From Streptomyces sp. HUAS YS2 (GTDB taxonomy: Bacteria > Actinomycetota > Actinomycetes > Streptomycetales > Streptomycetaceae), in NCBI RefSeq assembly GCF_033343995.1, contig NZ_CP137573.1, forward strand, positions 7,287,001-7,351,000: DNA of 64,000 nucleotides, written 5' to 3'. The notes under the pieces were generated by a model that worked only from the letters and a program-made list of their open reading frames with translations, made no database searches and was not told where the DNA came from. The translations under genes were made by a program, and so were the position numbers. The number at the start of each line of letters is the position of its first letter. Position 1 is the first letter of the stretch. This document shows positions 29,447-37,521 of the stretch, in pieces.

Positions 29447-29883
29447 GCCGCACCCGCTTCGCCTCGGAGCATCGCTGGGTCTACATCGGAGCGATCGTCA
29501 TCCTGCTCGCGATGGTCGTGATCGGACTGATCCAGTTCAGGAGCGTGAAGCAGAACAACGACACCTACGCCAAGGCTCAGGAACTCAGCAAGGAGCTGGT
29601 GGCGGCGGGCTACCCGGCGCCCGACATCGACGTCGTCGAGCAGCTGCTCGGAACGGACGGCGGCGCGGTCTGCGAGGACCCGGGCAGCACCTTGAAGCGG
29701 GCTCTTTGGAACGTCCAGCAGCTCTCCAACGGAGCCACCGGCCCCGGCCAACGCCCGGTGATCGGCGACACCCGTGCGGTCGAGCTGGAGAGGATCGTGC
29801 TCCAGGTGTACTGCCCCGACAAGGTCGACGAGTTCGACGAGGACATCGACGACCTGGACACCAGGGAGACGGTCAAGCGCTGA
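29443..29883 (+). CDS. Small membrane-anchored protein coupled to the permease
   Basis: A 146-residue protein whose ATG overlaps the permease stop. One transmembrane helix (VYIGAIVILLAMVVIGLIQF, about residues 13-32) is followed by a soluble domain of about 110 residues. Its middle (AQELSKELVAAGYPAPDIDVVEQLLGTDGGAVCEDPGS) and two cysteines (CEDPG, YCPDK) suggest a small disulfide-stabilised extracytoplasmic fold. The C-terminus is strongly acidic. I do not recognise a family. Translational coupling suggests a stoichiometric accessory subunit of the GadC-like permease. The positively charged N-terminus (RTRFASEHR) predicts N-in orientation. Confidence 0.75.
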   Translation: MSRTRFASEHRWVYIGAIVILLAMVVIGLIQFRSVKQNNDTYAKAQELSKELVAAGYPAPDIDVVEQLLGTDGGAVCEDPGSTLKRALWNVQQLSNGATGPGQRPVIGDTRAVELERIVLQVYCPDKVDEFDEDIDDLDTRETVKR

Positions 29884-29895
29884 GGGACCGCCGCC

Positions 29896-29923
29896 GGCCG
29901 GTCACCCGATACGGTGACCGGCC
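29896..29923. terminator. Bidirectional hairpin terminator
   Basis: An 11-bp perfect stem, GGCCGGTCACC (29896-29906) and GGTGACCGGCC (29913-29923), with a 6-base loop. It lies between the convergent membrane-protein and epimerase genes and overlaps the last codons of the latter. It can terminate transcripts from both sides. Confidence 0.7.
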
Positions 29924-30945
29924 AGCGGCGCCGTCGTGTCACCGGCCCCCGTGCGGACGCCCCGCAGGAACGCCGCCATGGCCTCCAGCGAACTCGTCGT
30001 GGGCTGCCAGCCCAGCTCGGTGCGGGCCCGCTCCGTCGACAGCAGCGGCAGTCGCAGCACGGCGTCGAGCAGGTCCGGCGACGCCGGCGCCAGCCGCAGC
30101 CGCCAGGCCGCCGACAGTGCCCCGCGGACCGCGCCGCCCGGGACGCGTACCACCCGGGCGTTCAGCAGCCCGGCCAACTGCCGGGCGTCCAGAACCGGTT
30201 CGGCCGCGAGGTTGAACGCCCCGCGCACGTCGGCGAGGACCGCGAGGCGGTAGGCCTGCGCCGCGTCGTCGGTGTGCAGCACCTGGAAGCGCAGCCCCTC
30301 GAGGTCCGGCACCACCGGCACCAGCTCGGGGCGCAGCAGCGGCCCGGGGAAGAACCGGCCCGCGAAGATCCTGCGCTGCTCGCTCGCCGCCTCCTCCTTG
30401 AACAGGAAGCCCGGCCGCATCCGCACCACCCGGATCTCCGGGTGGTCGCGCTCGTACCCGTCCAGGACCCGTTCGAGGTAGGCCTTCTCGCGGCAGTACG
30501 CCGCCGCCGGCCAGCCGTGCGTCGGCCACGACTCGGTCACGCCCGGTCCCGACTTCGGCCCGGGCGAGTACGCCCCCACCGAGGACGCGTGCACCAGGAC
30601 CGGCACCCCCGCCGCCGCGACCGCGTCGAACACCCGCAGCGTGCCGAGGACGTTGGTGCGCCAGGTCGTCACCGGGGCATGGGTCGGCTGGAAGCGCCAG
30701 GCCAGGTGGACGACCGCGTCGGCTCCGGCGAGGTGCCGTACCAGCCGGTCCGTCGCGTCCTCGCTCGCGATGTCCACGCTCTCCCAGGAGGTCTTCGGTA
30801 CGTCCAGGTCCGGCCGGCGCCGGGCGAGTCCCAGCACCGAACCGATCCGCGGGTCCGCCGCCAGGGCCCGGACCACACTCGTCCCGACGTTGCCGGTGGC
30901 GCCGACGACGACCACGCGCAGACGCGCGCCTTCTTCCGTGTCCAT
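29902..30945 (-). CDS. NAD-dependent epimerase/dehydratase (extended SDR)
   Basis: ATG 30945 is preceded by GGAGAG at 8 bases; a GTG three codons earlier is possible. The 347-residue protein has the nucleotide-binding VVVVGATGNVGTSVVRAL (GxxGxxG), the Asp-containing beta-2 region (LARRRPDLD), VHLAW, and the catalytic SSVGAYSPG with YCREK (Y-x3-K). It therefore belongs to the extended short-chain dehydrogenases such as NDP-sugar epimerases and dehydratases. The substrate cannot be inferred; no sugar-nucleotide genes are close. It is monocistronic, ended by a hairpin, and diverges from the DUF5133 gene. Confidence 0.88.
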   Translation of the reverse strand: MDTEEGARLRVVVVGATGNVGTSVVRALAADPRIGSVLGLARRRPDLDVPKTSWESVDIASEDATDRLVRHLAGADAVVHLAWRFQPTHAPVTTWRTNVLGTLRVFDAVAAAGVPVLVHASSVGAYSPGPKSGPGVTESWPTHGWPAAAYCREKAYLERVLDGYERDHPEIRVVRMRPGFLFKEEAASEQRRIFAGRFFPGPLLRPELVPVVPDLEGLRFQVLHTDDAAQAYRLAVLADVRGAFNLAAEPVLDARQLAGLLNARVVRVPGGAVRGALSAAWRLRLAPASPDLLDAVLRLPLLSTERARTELGWQPTTSSLEAMAAFLRGVRTGAGDTTAPLAGHRIG

Positions 30946-31129
30946 GGCCCACACTCTCCGTCACCGCCGGGGGCTCCGCATCTTCGCGCCGTGCCGCCTT
31001 CCGTGGTGTTTGCGCACGTCAGGGACCCTTCGGGGGCCAAAGGGTCACGGAACGTGGCCGTCCGGCTCGCGGGCGTGGCGGAACGACCCCAAGATTGGCG
31101 CAGCGGGGGTCCAGCCAGGAGGACAAGAG

Positions 31130-31363
31130 ATGCTGCTGCCCGACCGAAACACGATCGACCGACTCCTGCGTCACTACCGGGCGCAGGAACGGATCGTGCT
31201 GGCGCGCCCCGGCGATCTGGGCACCCGCCGCCGCTTCGAGGACACCGCGTACACCCTGTGCGTCCTGATGGGCGAGCGCACGGCGCGCGAGGCCGTACAG
31301 GCGGCCGAGCGGTACGTGGCCCGGGGCGGCGCCGTCTCCCCGACGGCGCGCGCGGAGGCGTAG
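31130..31363 (+). CDS. DUF5133 domain protein
   Basis: A 77-residue protein with a strong ribosome site (CCAGGAGGACAAGAG). The sequence MLLPDRNTIDRLLRHYRAQERIV, then RRRFEDTAYTLCVLMGERTAREAVQAAERY, matches the DUF5133 family, which is restricted to Streptomyces and relatives. It is soluble, mostly helical, with one cysteine. Function is unknown. These genes are often found near stress and sporulation genes, and here the next downstream gene is an anti-sigma antagonist 135 bases away in the same direction. Co-transcription is possible but not demonstrated. Confidence 0.85.
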   Translation: MLLPDRNTIDRLLRHYRAQERIVLARPGDLGTRRRFEDTAYTLCVLMGERTAREAVQAAERYVARGGAVSPTARAEA

Positions 31364-31497
31364 GGCGGAAGCGGTCCGGCCGGTGGGTCGCACGCGCCGC
31401 TCATAGGCGCGATAGTCGAGGGTGAGGAGCGGCGGGTGCGACGGCGCGCACCACGGACGGTCGGGCGCCGGCGCTGACGAAGGAGGCGAGCCAGGGG

Positions 31498-31875
31498 ATG
31501 GACGGGGATTCCGGGCAGCGGTTCGGCGTCGAGGTGACATCCGGCGACGGGGCAGTGGTGCTCGCCCTGTCGGGGGAACTCGACCACGACACGGCGGAGC
31601 CGCTGCGCGTGGCGCTCGCCGAGCAGATCGAGGCGGGCGCACGGCGCATCGTCGTCGACTGCGCCCGACTGCGCTTCTGCGACTCCACCGGCCTCAACGC
31701 GCTGCTGCGCGCCCGGCTCCAGGCTCAGGAGAACGGCGGGCGCGTCGAGCTGGCCGACCTCCGTCCGCCGGTGAGCCGGATGTTCGAGATCACCGGTGCG
31801 CACACCGTCTTCCAGGTCCACGCCGACCTTGCCGCCGCCCTCGCCTCGGCGGACCGGCGGCCGGAACGGGGGTGA
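31498..31875 (+). CDS. STAS-domain anti-sigma factor antagonist (RsbV/SpoIIAA-like)
   Basis: A 125-residue single STAS domain. The signature FCDSTGLNALL carries the phosphorylatable Ser63. The flanking strands VVLALSGELDHDTAEPLR and ARRIVVDCARLRFCD are canonical. Unphosphorylated antagonists bind RsbW-type kinases and free a SigB/F-type sigma factor; phosphorylation by the kinase turns them off. The kinase-like gene follows 5 bases after the stop, and a matching sigma factor gene is convergent beyond it. The three very probably form one partner-switch circuit. The start ATG 31498 follows AAGGAGGCGAGCCAGGGG. Confidence 0.93.
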   Translation: MDGDSGQRFGVEVTSGDGAVVLALSGELDHDTAEPLRVALAEQIEAGARRIVVDCARLRFCDSTGLNALLRARLQAQENGGRVELADLRPPVSRMFEITGAHTVFQVHADLAAALASADRRPERG

Positions 31876-31880
31876 CGCCG

Positions 31881-32354
31881 ATGGGCGTGCGCGGCGAGAC
31901 AGGGGCCGAAGAGGTCCGCCGACTGGAGCTCCGCGGGGCCGAGGGCGTGGTCGGCCGCTGCCGCGACTTCACCGCCGCGGCCCTCGCCGACTGGGGTTGG
32001 ACCCCGGCGCGGGACGAGGAGGCGAGGGAGGTGGCCGACGACGTGCTGCTGCTGGTCTCCGAGGTGGTCACCAACGCCTGCCTGCACGCCGGCGGCCCGG
32101 AGGAGATCGTCCTGCGGCACCGCGACGGCGTGCTGCGGGTGGAGGTCGCCGACCCCAGCCCCGAACACCCCCGGCGCGGCGGCCCGCGCCCCTCCTCGCT
32201 CCCCGGCGGTCACGGCGTCATGGTCCTCGACCGCCTCGCGGGCCGCTGGGGCTCGCGGACGCGCGAGACCGGGGGAGGCAAGGTGGTCTGGCTGGAGATC
32301 GCCGGCCCGGGCGCGATCAGGCCCCCGTCGGACCTCCGCATCCCCGGCGCCTAG
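31881..32354 (+). CDS. RsbW/SpoIIAB-like ATP-binding anti-sigma kinase
   Basis: A 157-residue HATPase_c protein. The N-box is LLLVSEVVTNACLHAG (Glu and Asn present), G1 is EVADPSP and G2 is GGHGVMVLDRLAGRWG. Start chosen at ATG 31881 because GGGGGTGA precedes it by 5 bases; a GTG at 31872 overlapping the antagonist stop is the alternative. It should bind the SigB-type factor and phosphorylate the STAS antagonist. It converges on the sigma gene with 26 bases between stops, a spacer with a CCCCGGCGCCTA direct repeat. A second kinase of the same family lies on the far side of the sigma gene. Confidence 0.9.
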   Translation: MGVRGETGAEEVRRLELRGAEGVVGRCRDFTAAALADWGWTPARDEEAREVADDVLLLVSEVVTNACLHAGGPEEIVLRHRDGVLRVEVADPSPEHPRRGGPRPSSLPGGHGVMVLDRLAGRWGSRTRETGGGKVVWLEIAGPGAIRPPSDLRIPGA

Positions 32355-32380
32355 GCACCCCGGCGCCTACGTATCCCAGC

Positions 32381-33286
32381 TCAGGCATCAGGGGAGGGCG
32401 GGACCGTACCGTGCGTCGGCGGCGTGTCGTCCAGCAGCCCGTCGCGCAGGGTGTGCAGGATCCGGGCGAGCAGTCGCGAGATGTGCATCTGCGAGAGGCC
32501 GAGTCGCGCGCCGATCTCCGCCTGCGTGAGTTCCTGGCCGAAGCGGAGCGACAGGATGCACCGGTCCCGCTCGTCCAGCTGGGCGATCAGCGGCCCCAGC
32601 GACTCCAGCGCGTCGATCAGCTCGAAGGACCGTTCCTCCGTGCCCAGGTGCCGCAAGAGGCCGTTGAAGGTGTCCTCCTCGTCCCCGTACGGCGTGTCCA
32701 GGGAGCGGGCCACGTAGCCGTTCGCCGCCTGCTCGCCCTCCGCTATCCGCTCCTCGTCCACCCCGAGGTGTGCGGCCAGTTCCGCGCGGGTCGGCCGACG
32801 GCCCAGCCGCTGCTCCAGCACGTCCACGGCCTTCGCGAGGTCGATGCGCAGTTCCTGGAGCCGCCGCGGAACCTGCACGGACCAGCTGGTGTCGCGGAAG
32901 AACCGCTTCATCTCGCCGACGATCGTGGGCAGCGCGAACGCCGAGAACTCGATCCCGCGGCCCGGCTCGAACCGGTTGATCGCCTTGATCAGGCCGACCG
33001 TGCCGACCTGGACGATGTCCTCGGCCGGCTCGGCCCGGTTCCGGAACCGGCGGGCCGCGAACTTCACCAGGCTGAGATTGAGCTCGACCAGCGTGTTGCG
33101 CACGTACGCGTGCTCCGGCGTGCCTTCCTCCAGCTCCGACATGCGGACGAAGAGCGCCGTGGAGAGGGTCTGAGCATCCTGGGTGCTGACGTCCGTCGGC
33201 CGGTCGATCTCCGGAAGGCCGCCGAGTGCCTCGCGGCGTACTGCCGCGGGGTCGAAGGGTGAGGGCGGGGGGGGTCTGCCGGGCAC
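32381..33286 (-). CDS. SigB/SigF-type alternative RNA polymerase sigma factor
   Basis: GTG 33286 follows a perfect GGAGG at 7 bases and gives 301 residues; longer in-frame readings have no ribosome site. Region 2 (NLSLVKFAARRFRNRAEPAEDIVQVGTVGLIKAINRFEPGRGIEFSAFA), region 3 (LPTIVGEMKRFFRDTSWSVQVPRRLQEL) and the region 4 helix-turn-helix (LTQAEIGARLGLSQMHISRLL) are all intact. The factor belongs to the stress/sporulation SigB-F-G group. It is flanked on both sides by RsbW-like kinase genes and followed by the STAS antagonist gene, so its activity is presumably set by partner switching. The Pro-rich N-terminal 25 residues are variable in this group. Confidence 0.94.
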   Translation of the reverse strand: MPGRPPPPSPFDPAAVRREALGGLPEIDRPTDVSTQDAQTLSTALFVRMSELEEGTPEHAYVRNTLVELNLSLVKFAARRFRNRAEPAEDIVQVGTVGLIKAINRFEPGRGIEFSAFALPTIVGEMKRFFRDTSWSVQVPRRLQELRIDLAKAVDVLEQRLGRRPTRAELAAHLGVDEERIAEGEQAANGYVARSLDTPYGDEEDTFNGLLRHLGTEERSFELIDALESLGPLIAQLDERDRCILSLRFGQELTQAEIGARLGLSQMHISRLLARILHTLRDGLLDDTPPTHGTVPPSPDA

Positions 33287-33387
33287 GAGGTTACCTCCGA
33301 CGGTGGGGGAGGGCCCGATCCGCCGGTGCCACCGACGACCGGGTCCGTCGTACGAGGGTCCTGACCGAAACATGCCCGTTCGATACG

Positions 33388-33411
33388 GTTTGAAGCGTTT
33401 CTCCGGGGAAC
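33388..33411 (+). promoter_or_regulatory. Candidate SigB-type promoter before the second anti-sigma gene
   Basis: GTTT (33388-33391), a 14-base spacer and GGGAAC (33406-33411) match the Streptomyces SigB consensus GNNT-N14-16-GGGTAC/T with one mismatch. It lies 38 bases upstream of the start at 33449. This would let the sigma factor drive its own inhibitor. Confidence 0.45.
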
Positions 33412-33448
33412 CCGTCGCGATATGAGAGCGGCAGGGCAGGAGAGGCTC

Positions 33449-33880
33449 ATGGAGACGAGCCGGCGCATCCCGCTCACCGACGGGGCCCCGACGGTCGGGG
33501 AGTGCCGCGACCGGACGGCCGCGGTGCTGCACGAGTGGTTCGGTCGGGACGGCGGCACGGAGCGCGCCGCCGTCGACGACGTCCTGCTGCTCGTCTCGGA
33601 GCTGGTCACCAACGCGTACACGCACGGCGGCGCACCGTACGAGTTGCTCCTCGACCGGGTCGGTGACCGGCTGTGGGTCCAGGTGAGCGACACCAGCCCG
33701 GTACGCCCGAGGCCGCACGGCCCGCACAAGGCAGGCCGCCCCTCCGGCCACGGGCTCTACCTGCTCGAACGGCTGGCGGACGCGTGGGGGTGGGTACCGC
33801 GTGGCGCGGGCAAGGCGGTCTGGTTCGAGATCACGGTCCTGGGGGGCGTCGGCCCGCACGACGGGGAGGCAGACGGGTAG
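33449..33880 (+). CDS. RsbW-like ATP-binding anti-sigma regulator (second copy)
   Basis: ATG 33449 follows GCAGGAGAGG at a normal distance; the ATG at 33422 has no ribosome site. The 143-residue product has the N-box LLLVSELVTNAYTHGG, the G1 motif VSDTSP and the G2 motif GHGLYLLERLADAWG, with WFEI at the C-terminus. It diverges from the sigma factor gene and is not close in sequence to the kinase at 31881 outside the motifs. It could be the dedicated anti-sigma factor for 32381-33286. The other copy might instead serve a different sigma factor. A possible SigB-type promoter precedes it. Confidence 0.9.
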   Translation: METSRRIPLTDGAPTVGECRDRTAAVLHEWFGRDGGTERAAVDDVLLLVSELVTNAYTHGGAPYELLLDRVGDRLWVQVSDTSPVRPRPHGPHKAGRPSGHGLYLLERLADAWGWVPRGAGKAVWFEITVLGGVGPHDGEADG

Positions 33881-33887
33881 CGAGGCG

Positions 33888-33903
33888 CGCCCCGCCCGGG
33901 GCG
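33888..33903. terminator. Short hairpin between convergent genes
   Basis: CGCCCC and GGGGCG form a 6-bp stem with a 4-base loop in the 39-base gap between the anti-sigma gene and the carboxypeptidase gene. It is a weak but well-placed terminator candidate. Confidence 0.35.
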
Positions 33904-33919
33904 GGTGGTCGGCCGCCGC

Positions 33920-35134
33920 TCAGCTGCCGCCCGCCGTGCCCCGCCGACGCCACAGCCACACACCCGCGGCGGCGGCGAGCGCCGAGCAGACGAGGGCGAG
34001 CGGAAGACCCGGGTTCGCCCCCGAGTCCTCGTGCTTCGCCGCGGTCTCGGGAGCACGGCGGGACGCGCTCCCGGCCCGGGGCGCCGCTTTCGCGGTCACC
34101 GGGCCCGGGCCCGCCGCCTGCTGCGGGTTCTCGCGCTCGGTGCGGGCCGGCCCGGGCTGCAGCGAGCCGACCGGCCGTACCTTCCCGGCGGCCTCGAAGC
34201 CCCAGTCGAGCAGCTGCCGCGCCTCCTCGTACACGGCGAGCCCGCCGCCCGACTGCGGGTTCATGACCGTGACGACCAGCGTCCGCGAGCCGCGCTGCGC
34301 GGCCGCGATGAGCGTGTTGCCCGCACCGCTGGTGTAGCCGTTCTTCACGCCGAGCAGCCCCGAGTAGCGGGCCACCCCGTCCGCCCCGGTGAGCAGCCGG
34401 TTGGTGTTGCGGATGGCGTACGACGAGCTGCCGGAGGGGAAGTCCGTGTACGGCGTGGAGCAGTACTTGGCGAACTCCGGGTTCTGCAGACCGGTCCGGC
34501 CGAAGACCGCCAGGTCGAACGCCGACGAGACCTGGCCCGGCGCGTCGTAGCCGTCCGGGGACACCACCCGGGTGTCCCACGCGCCCAGGGCGGTCGCCTT
34601 GTCCTGCATCCGGCGGGACATGGAGTCCCAGCCGCCGTCGAGCGAGGCGAGCACCCGTACCGCGTCGTTGCCCGAGCTGAGGAAGACCCCGTTCCACAGG
34701 TCGGAGACCTTGTACGTGTACCCCGCCTGGACGCCGACCAGGCTGCTGCCCGCGCCCACCCCCTTCAGTTCCTCCTCCGTCACCTTGTGCTCCGTCCACG
34801 CGGGGAGACTGGGCAGCGAGGTGAGCGCGAACAGGGTCTTCAACGTGCTCGCGGGCGGCAGCTTGCGGTGCGCGTCGTGCGCCGCGAGCACCTCGCCCGA
34901 ACCGGCGTCGGCCACCAGCCACGCCAGGGCGGAGACGTCCTCCGGCACGCCTGGCGCGCCGGGCAGCGGCCGGACCTGCGTCCCGGTCCGGTACAGCGCC
35001 GCGGGGTCGACGAACGCGCGCGGCGGTGGAGTGGGTTCGGCGACGGACGCGGCGACGGCCGCCGGAGCGGGCAGCGCGAGCAGGAGCGCCGCGGCACCGG
35101 CGGCAGCATGACGAACGGCTGACGTGACGATCAT
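33920..35134 (-). CDS. D-alanyl-D-alanine carboxypeptidase (peptidase S11, low-molecular-weight PBP)
   Basis: A 404-residue exported enzyme. A signal peptide spans residues 1-30 (VRHAAAGAAALLLALPAPAAVAA). The active-site triad is S96-T-L-K99, S154-G-N156 and K264-N-G266. The last is KNG rather than the textbook KTG, a variant I believe occurs in actinobacterial S11 proteins. A Pro/Ala/Arg-rich linker leads to a C-terminal membrane helix (LALVCSALAAAAGVWLW) and basic tail, so it is anchored with the catalytic domain outside. It trims the terminal D-Ala of peptidoglycan stem peptides and so limits cross-linking. The gene is monocistronic. Confidence 0.93.
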   Translation of the reverse strand: MIVTSAVRHAAAGAAALLLALPAPAAVAASVAEPTPPPRAFVDPAALYRTGTQVRPLPGAPGVPEDVSALAWLVADAGSGEVLAAHDAHRKLPPASTLKTLFALTSLPSLPAWTEHKVTEEELKGVGAGSSLVGVQAGYTYKVSDLWNGVFLSSGNDAVRVLASLDGGWDSMSRRMQDKATALGAWDTRVVSPDGYDAPGQVSSAFDLAVFGRTGLQNPEFAKYCSTPYTDFPSGSSSYAIRNTNRLLTGADGVARYSGLLGVKNGYTSGAGNTLIAAAQRGSRTLVVTVMNPQSGGGLAVYEEARQLLDWGFEAAGKVRPVGSLQPGPARTERENPQQAAGPGPVTAKAAPRAGSASRRAPETAAKHEDSGANPGLPLALVCSALAAAAGVWLWRRRGTAGGS

Positions 35135-35249
35135 TCAGTCACCGTAGGAAGGGGTGCGGGAGGCCGCAGGGCGGAGTGCGCCGACCGGCCTATCCGGGTG
35201 GACACCTCCGGTACCGGGGTACCGCGCACGACGCGGGGAGCGACCAGGC

Positions 35250-37436
35250 ATGCTGTCCCACGTGTCGTCACTTCCGTACCAGAGCCGACAGAGTGAGGGT
35301 CCGTCGACCGCTGTGGGCGCCTCTCCGGCCCCCGGCGGAACCGGCCCGGCCGCCGCTCCCGGCCCGCCGCCGCCTCGGGACCCCTCCGACCAGCACGACG
35401 TACCCGGCGGGGCCTTCGGCGCACCCCTGGGAACGCCTCCCGGCGGGCCGGCCGTACGCGACGAACGGGAGAGACCGGGCGGGGCCGCGATCTCGGGCCA
35501 CATGATCGTGTGCGGCGACGACGTCCTCGCCCACCGCCTGGCGAGCGAGCTCAGCGAGGTGTACCGGGAGCAGGTCACCCTCGTCGTCCCCGGCGCGACG
35601 CCCTCCCCGCAGCAGCCCGACGCGCCGCGGCCCGGCCGCGCGATGGCCCTCTTCGGCCGGGTGACCGCCGCGGTGACCCGCACCGCCTCCGCGCACACGG
35701 GGACCGCGGGCGCTCCTCCGGCCGGTGCGCCGGCGGCCGCCGAGGAGGCCCGGACGCCGATCCGGATCGTCGAGGCCGTCGCGATCGACGAGGACACGCT
35801 GCTCCGCGCGGGCATCGACCGGGCCGCGGCGCTCGCACTCGTCCACGACGACGACGAGACCAACATCCGCCACGCCCTCGCCGCGCGCCGGCTGAGCCCC
35901 CGGCTGCGCCTGGTGATCCGCCTCTACAACCGCAAGCTCGGCCAGCATCTGGAGAACCTGCTGGACCAGGCCGCGGCGGTCGCCGAGCCCGGCCTGGACC
36001 CGAGCGTCCTGGACGCCGCCACCACCGTGCTGTCCGACGCGGACACCGCCGCCCCCGCCCTCGCGGCCACCGCCGTGGCCGGCACCAGCAAGGTCGTCCA
36101 GGCGGGCGGGCTGCTCCTGCGCGCCGTCGACCGGCCGCCGCCCGGCCGGGGCCAGATCGCCGACCCCGGCCTGTGCACCCTGGCCCTGCTCTCGGCGACC
36201 ACCAACGACCCCGCCGGCATCGAGGGTTCGCACAGCAGCGGCGACCTGGGTCCCCAACTCCTGCCCGACGACCGGGCGGTGGCCGCCGCCACCGGGCGCG
36301 GCACCGTCGCGCTGGAGGCGATCAGCCACGCGGGCCCGAACGGCAACGGCGCAGCCGCCCGTACCGGCAGCGCCGGATTCCTGCCGGTCGCCTCGTTCTT
36401 CTCGAGGCGGCTGCGCTGGTCGCTCGCCGGGGTGGTCGCCGCGGTCGCCGGGATCGCCGTCGCCACCTGGCTGACCACCGGCGACCATCCGCTGCACGCC
36501 GCGTACCTGACCCTGCTCGACATCTTCGCCATCGGCGACCCCGCCCTCGAGGAACAGACGAGCCGTCAAGTCCTGCAGATCCTTGCCGGGTTCACCGGGC
36601 TGCTCGTCCTGCCGATCATCGTCGCCGGACTCCTGGAGGCGCTCGGCACCTTCCGCTCCGCCACCTCCCTGCGCCGCCCGTCGCGCACCCTGTCAGGCCA
36701 CGTCGTCCTGCTCGGCCTCGGCAAGGTCGGCACCCGAGTCCTCGCGCGGCTGCGCGCCCTGGACATCCCGGTGGTGTGCGTGGAGTCCGACACCGAGGCG
36801 CGTGGCATCGCGCTGGCCCGCCGGCTTCGGGTGCCGACCGTGGTCGGCGACGTCACCGAGGAGGGAGTCCTGGAAGCCGCCCGGATCCACCGGGCCCATG
36901 CCCTCCTGGCGCTGACCAGCGTGGACATCACCAACCTGGAGGCCGCGCTGGCCGGCCGCGCCCTCAGGCCGGACCTGCGGGTGGCCCTGCGGCTCTACGA
37001 CGACGACTTCGCCACCGCCGTCTACCGCACCCTCCGCGCCGCCCACCCCGAGGCGCTGACGCGCAGCCGCAGCGTCTCCCACCTCGCCGCGCCGGCCTTC
37101 GCCGGGGCCATGATGGGCCGTCAGATCCTCGGCGCGATACCGGTGGAACGCAGGGTCCTGCTCTTCGCGGCCCTGGACGTGGCGGGCCACCCGTTGCTGG
37201 AGGGCCGTACCGTCGCGGAGGCGTTCGTACCGGGCACCTGGCGAGTCATCGCCCTGGAGACGACGGCTCCGCCCGGACGCGCCGGCCGCGGCGCACGCCA
37301 GAACGGCGGCGACGAGCGGGGCGGCGACCGGAGTCAGCCGCACCTGGTGTGGCAGCTGCACCCGGGCTACGTGCTGAGCCCGGGGGACCGGGTGGTGGTT
37401 GCGGCGACCCGCCGCGGCCTCGCGGAACTGCTCTGA
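35250..37436 (+). CDS. TrkA-N/RCK-domain ion-channel-like membrane protein (CASTOR/POLLUX-type layout)
   Basis: ATG 35250 is preceded by GCGGGGAG at 9 bases; 728 residues. The first 80 residues are Pro/Gly-rich and disordered. An N-terminal Rossmann domain (GHMIVCGDDVLAHRLASEL) lacks the full GxGxxG. Two transmembrane helices (about 391-412 and 440-465) bracket a pore-loop-like segment YLTLLDIFAIGDPALEE. A canonical RCK domain follows (HVVLLGLGKVGTRVLARL). The order RCK-TM-loop-TM-RCK fits NAD-binding channels of the CASTOR/POLLUX group. The loop reads FAIGD (426-430) where potassium channels have TVGYGD, so ion selectivity is uncertain. A regulatory role in ion homeostasis is inferred. Confidence 0.82.
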   Translation: MLSHVSSLPYQSRQSEGPSTAVGASPAPGGTGPAAAPGPPPPRDPSDQHDVPGGAFGAPLGTPPGGPAVRDERERPGGAAISGHMIVCGDDVLAHRLASELSEVYREQVTLVVPGATPSPQQPDAPRPGRAMALFGRVTAAVTRTASAHTGTAGAPPAGAPAAAEEARTPIRIVEAVAIDEDTLLRAGIDRAAALALVHDDDETNIRHALAARRLSPRLRLVIRLYNRKLGQHLENLLDQAAAVAEPGLDPSVLDAATTVLSDADTAAPALAATAVAGTSKVVQAGGLLLRAVDRPPPGRGQIADPGLCTLALLSATTNDPAGIEGSHSSGDLGPQLLPDDRAVAAATGRGTVALEAISHAGPNGNGAAARTGSAGFLPVASFFSRRLRWSLAGVVAAVAGIAVATWLTTGDHPLHAAYLTLLDIFAIGDPALEEQTSRQVLQILAGFTGLLVLPIIVAGLLEALGTFRSATSLRRPSRTLSGHVVLLGLGKVGTRVLARLRALDIPVVCVESDTEARGIALARRLRVPTVVGDVTEEGVLEAARIHRAHALLALTSVDITNLEAALAGRALRPDLRVALRLYDDDFATAVYRTLRAAHPEALTRSRSVSHLAAPAFAGAMMGRQILGAIPVERRVLLFAALDVAGHPLLEGRTVAEAFVPGTWRVIALETTAPPGRAGRGARQNGGDERGGDRSQPHLVWQLHPGYVLSPGDRVVVAATRRGLAELL

Positions 37437-37521
37437 CGAAGCACGGGAGTTGCCGGCGGGGCGGACCCTAGGATCACGGGAAGAGGGGCTGTCAGCCCCG
37501 CCACCCGACAGGAGAGCCCCG

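Noticed and set aside
30946..31129. GACCCTT/AAGGGTC hairpin at 31024-31046 as a terminator or riboswitch
   Set aside because: It lies between divergent genes where no terminator is needed, and the flanking sequence matches no riboswitch class I know; too weak to list.
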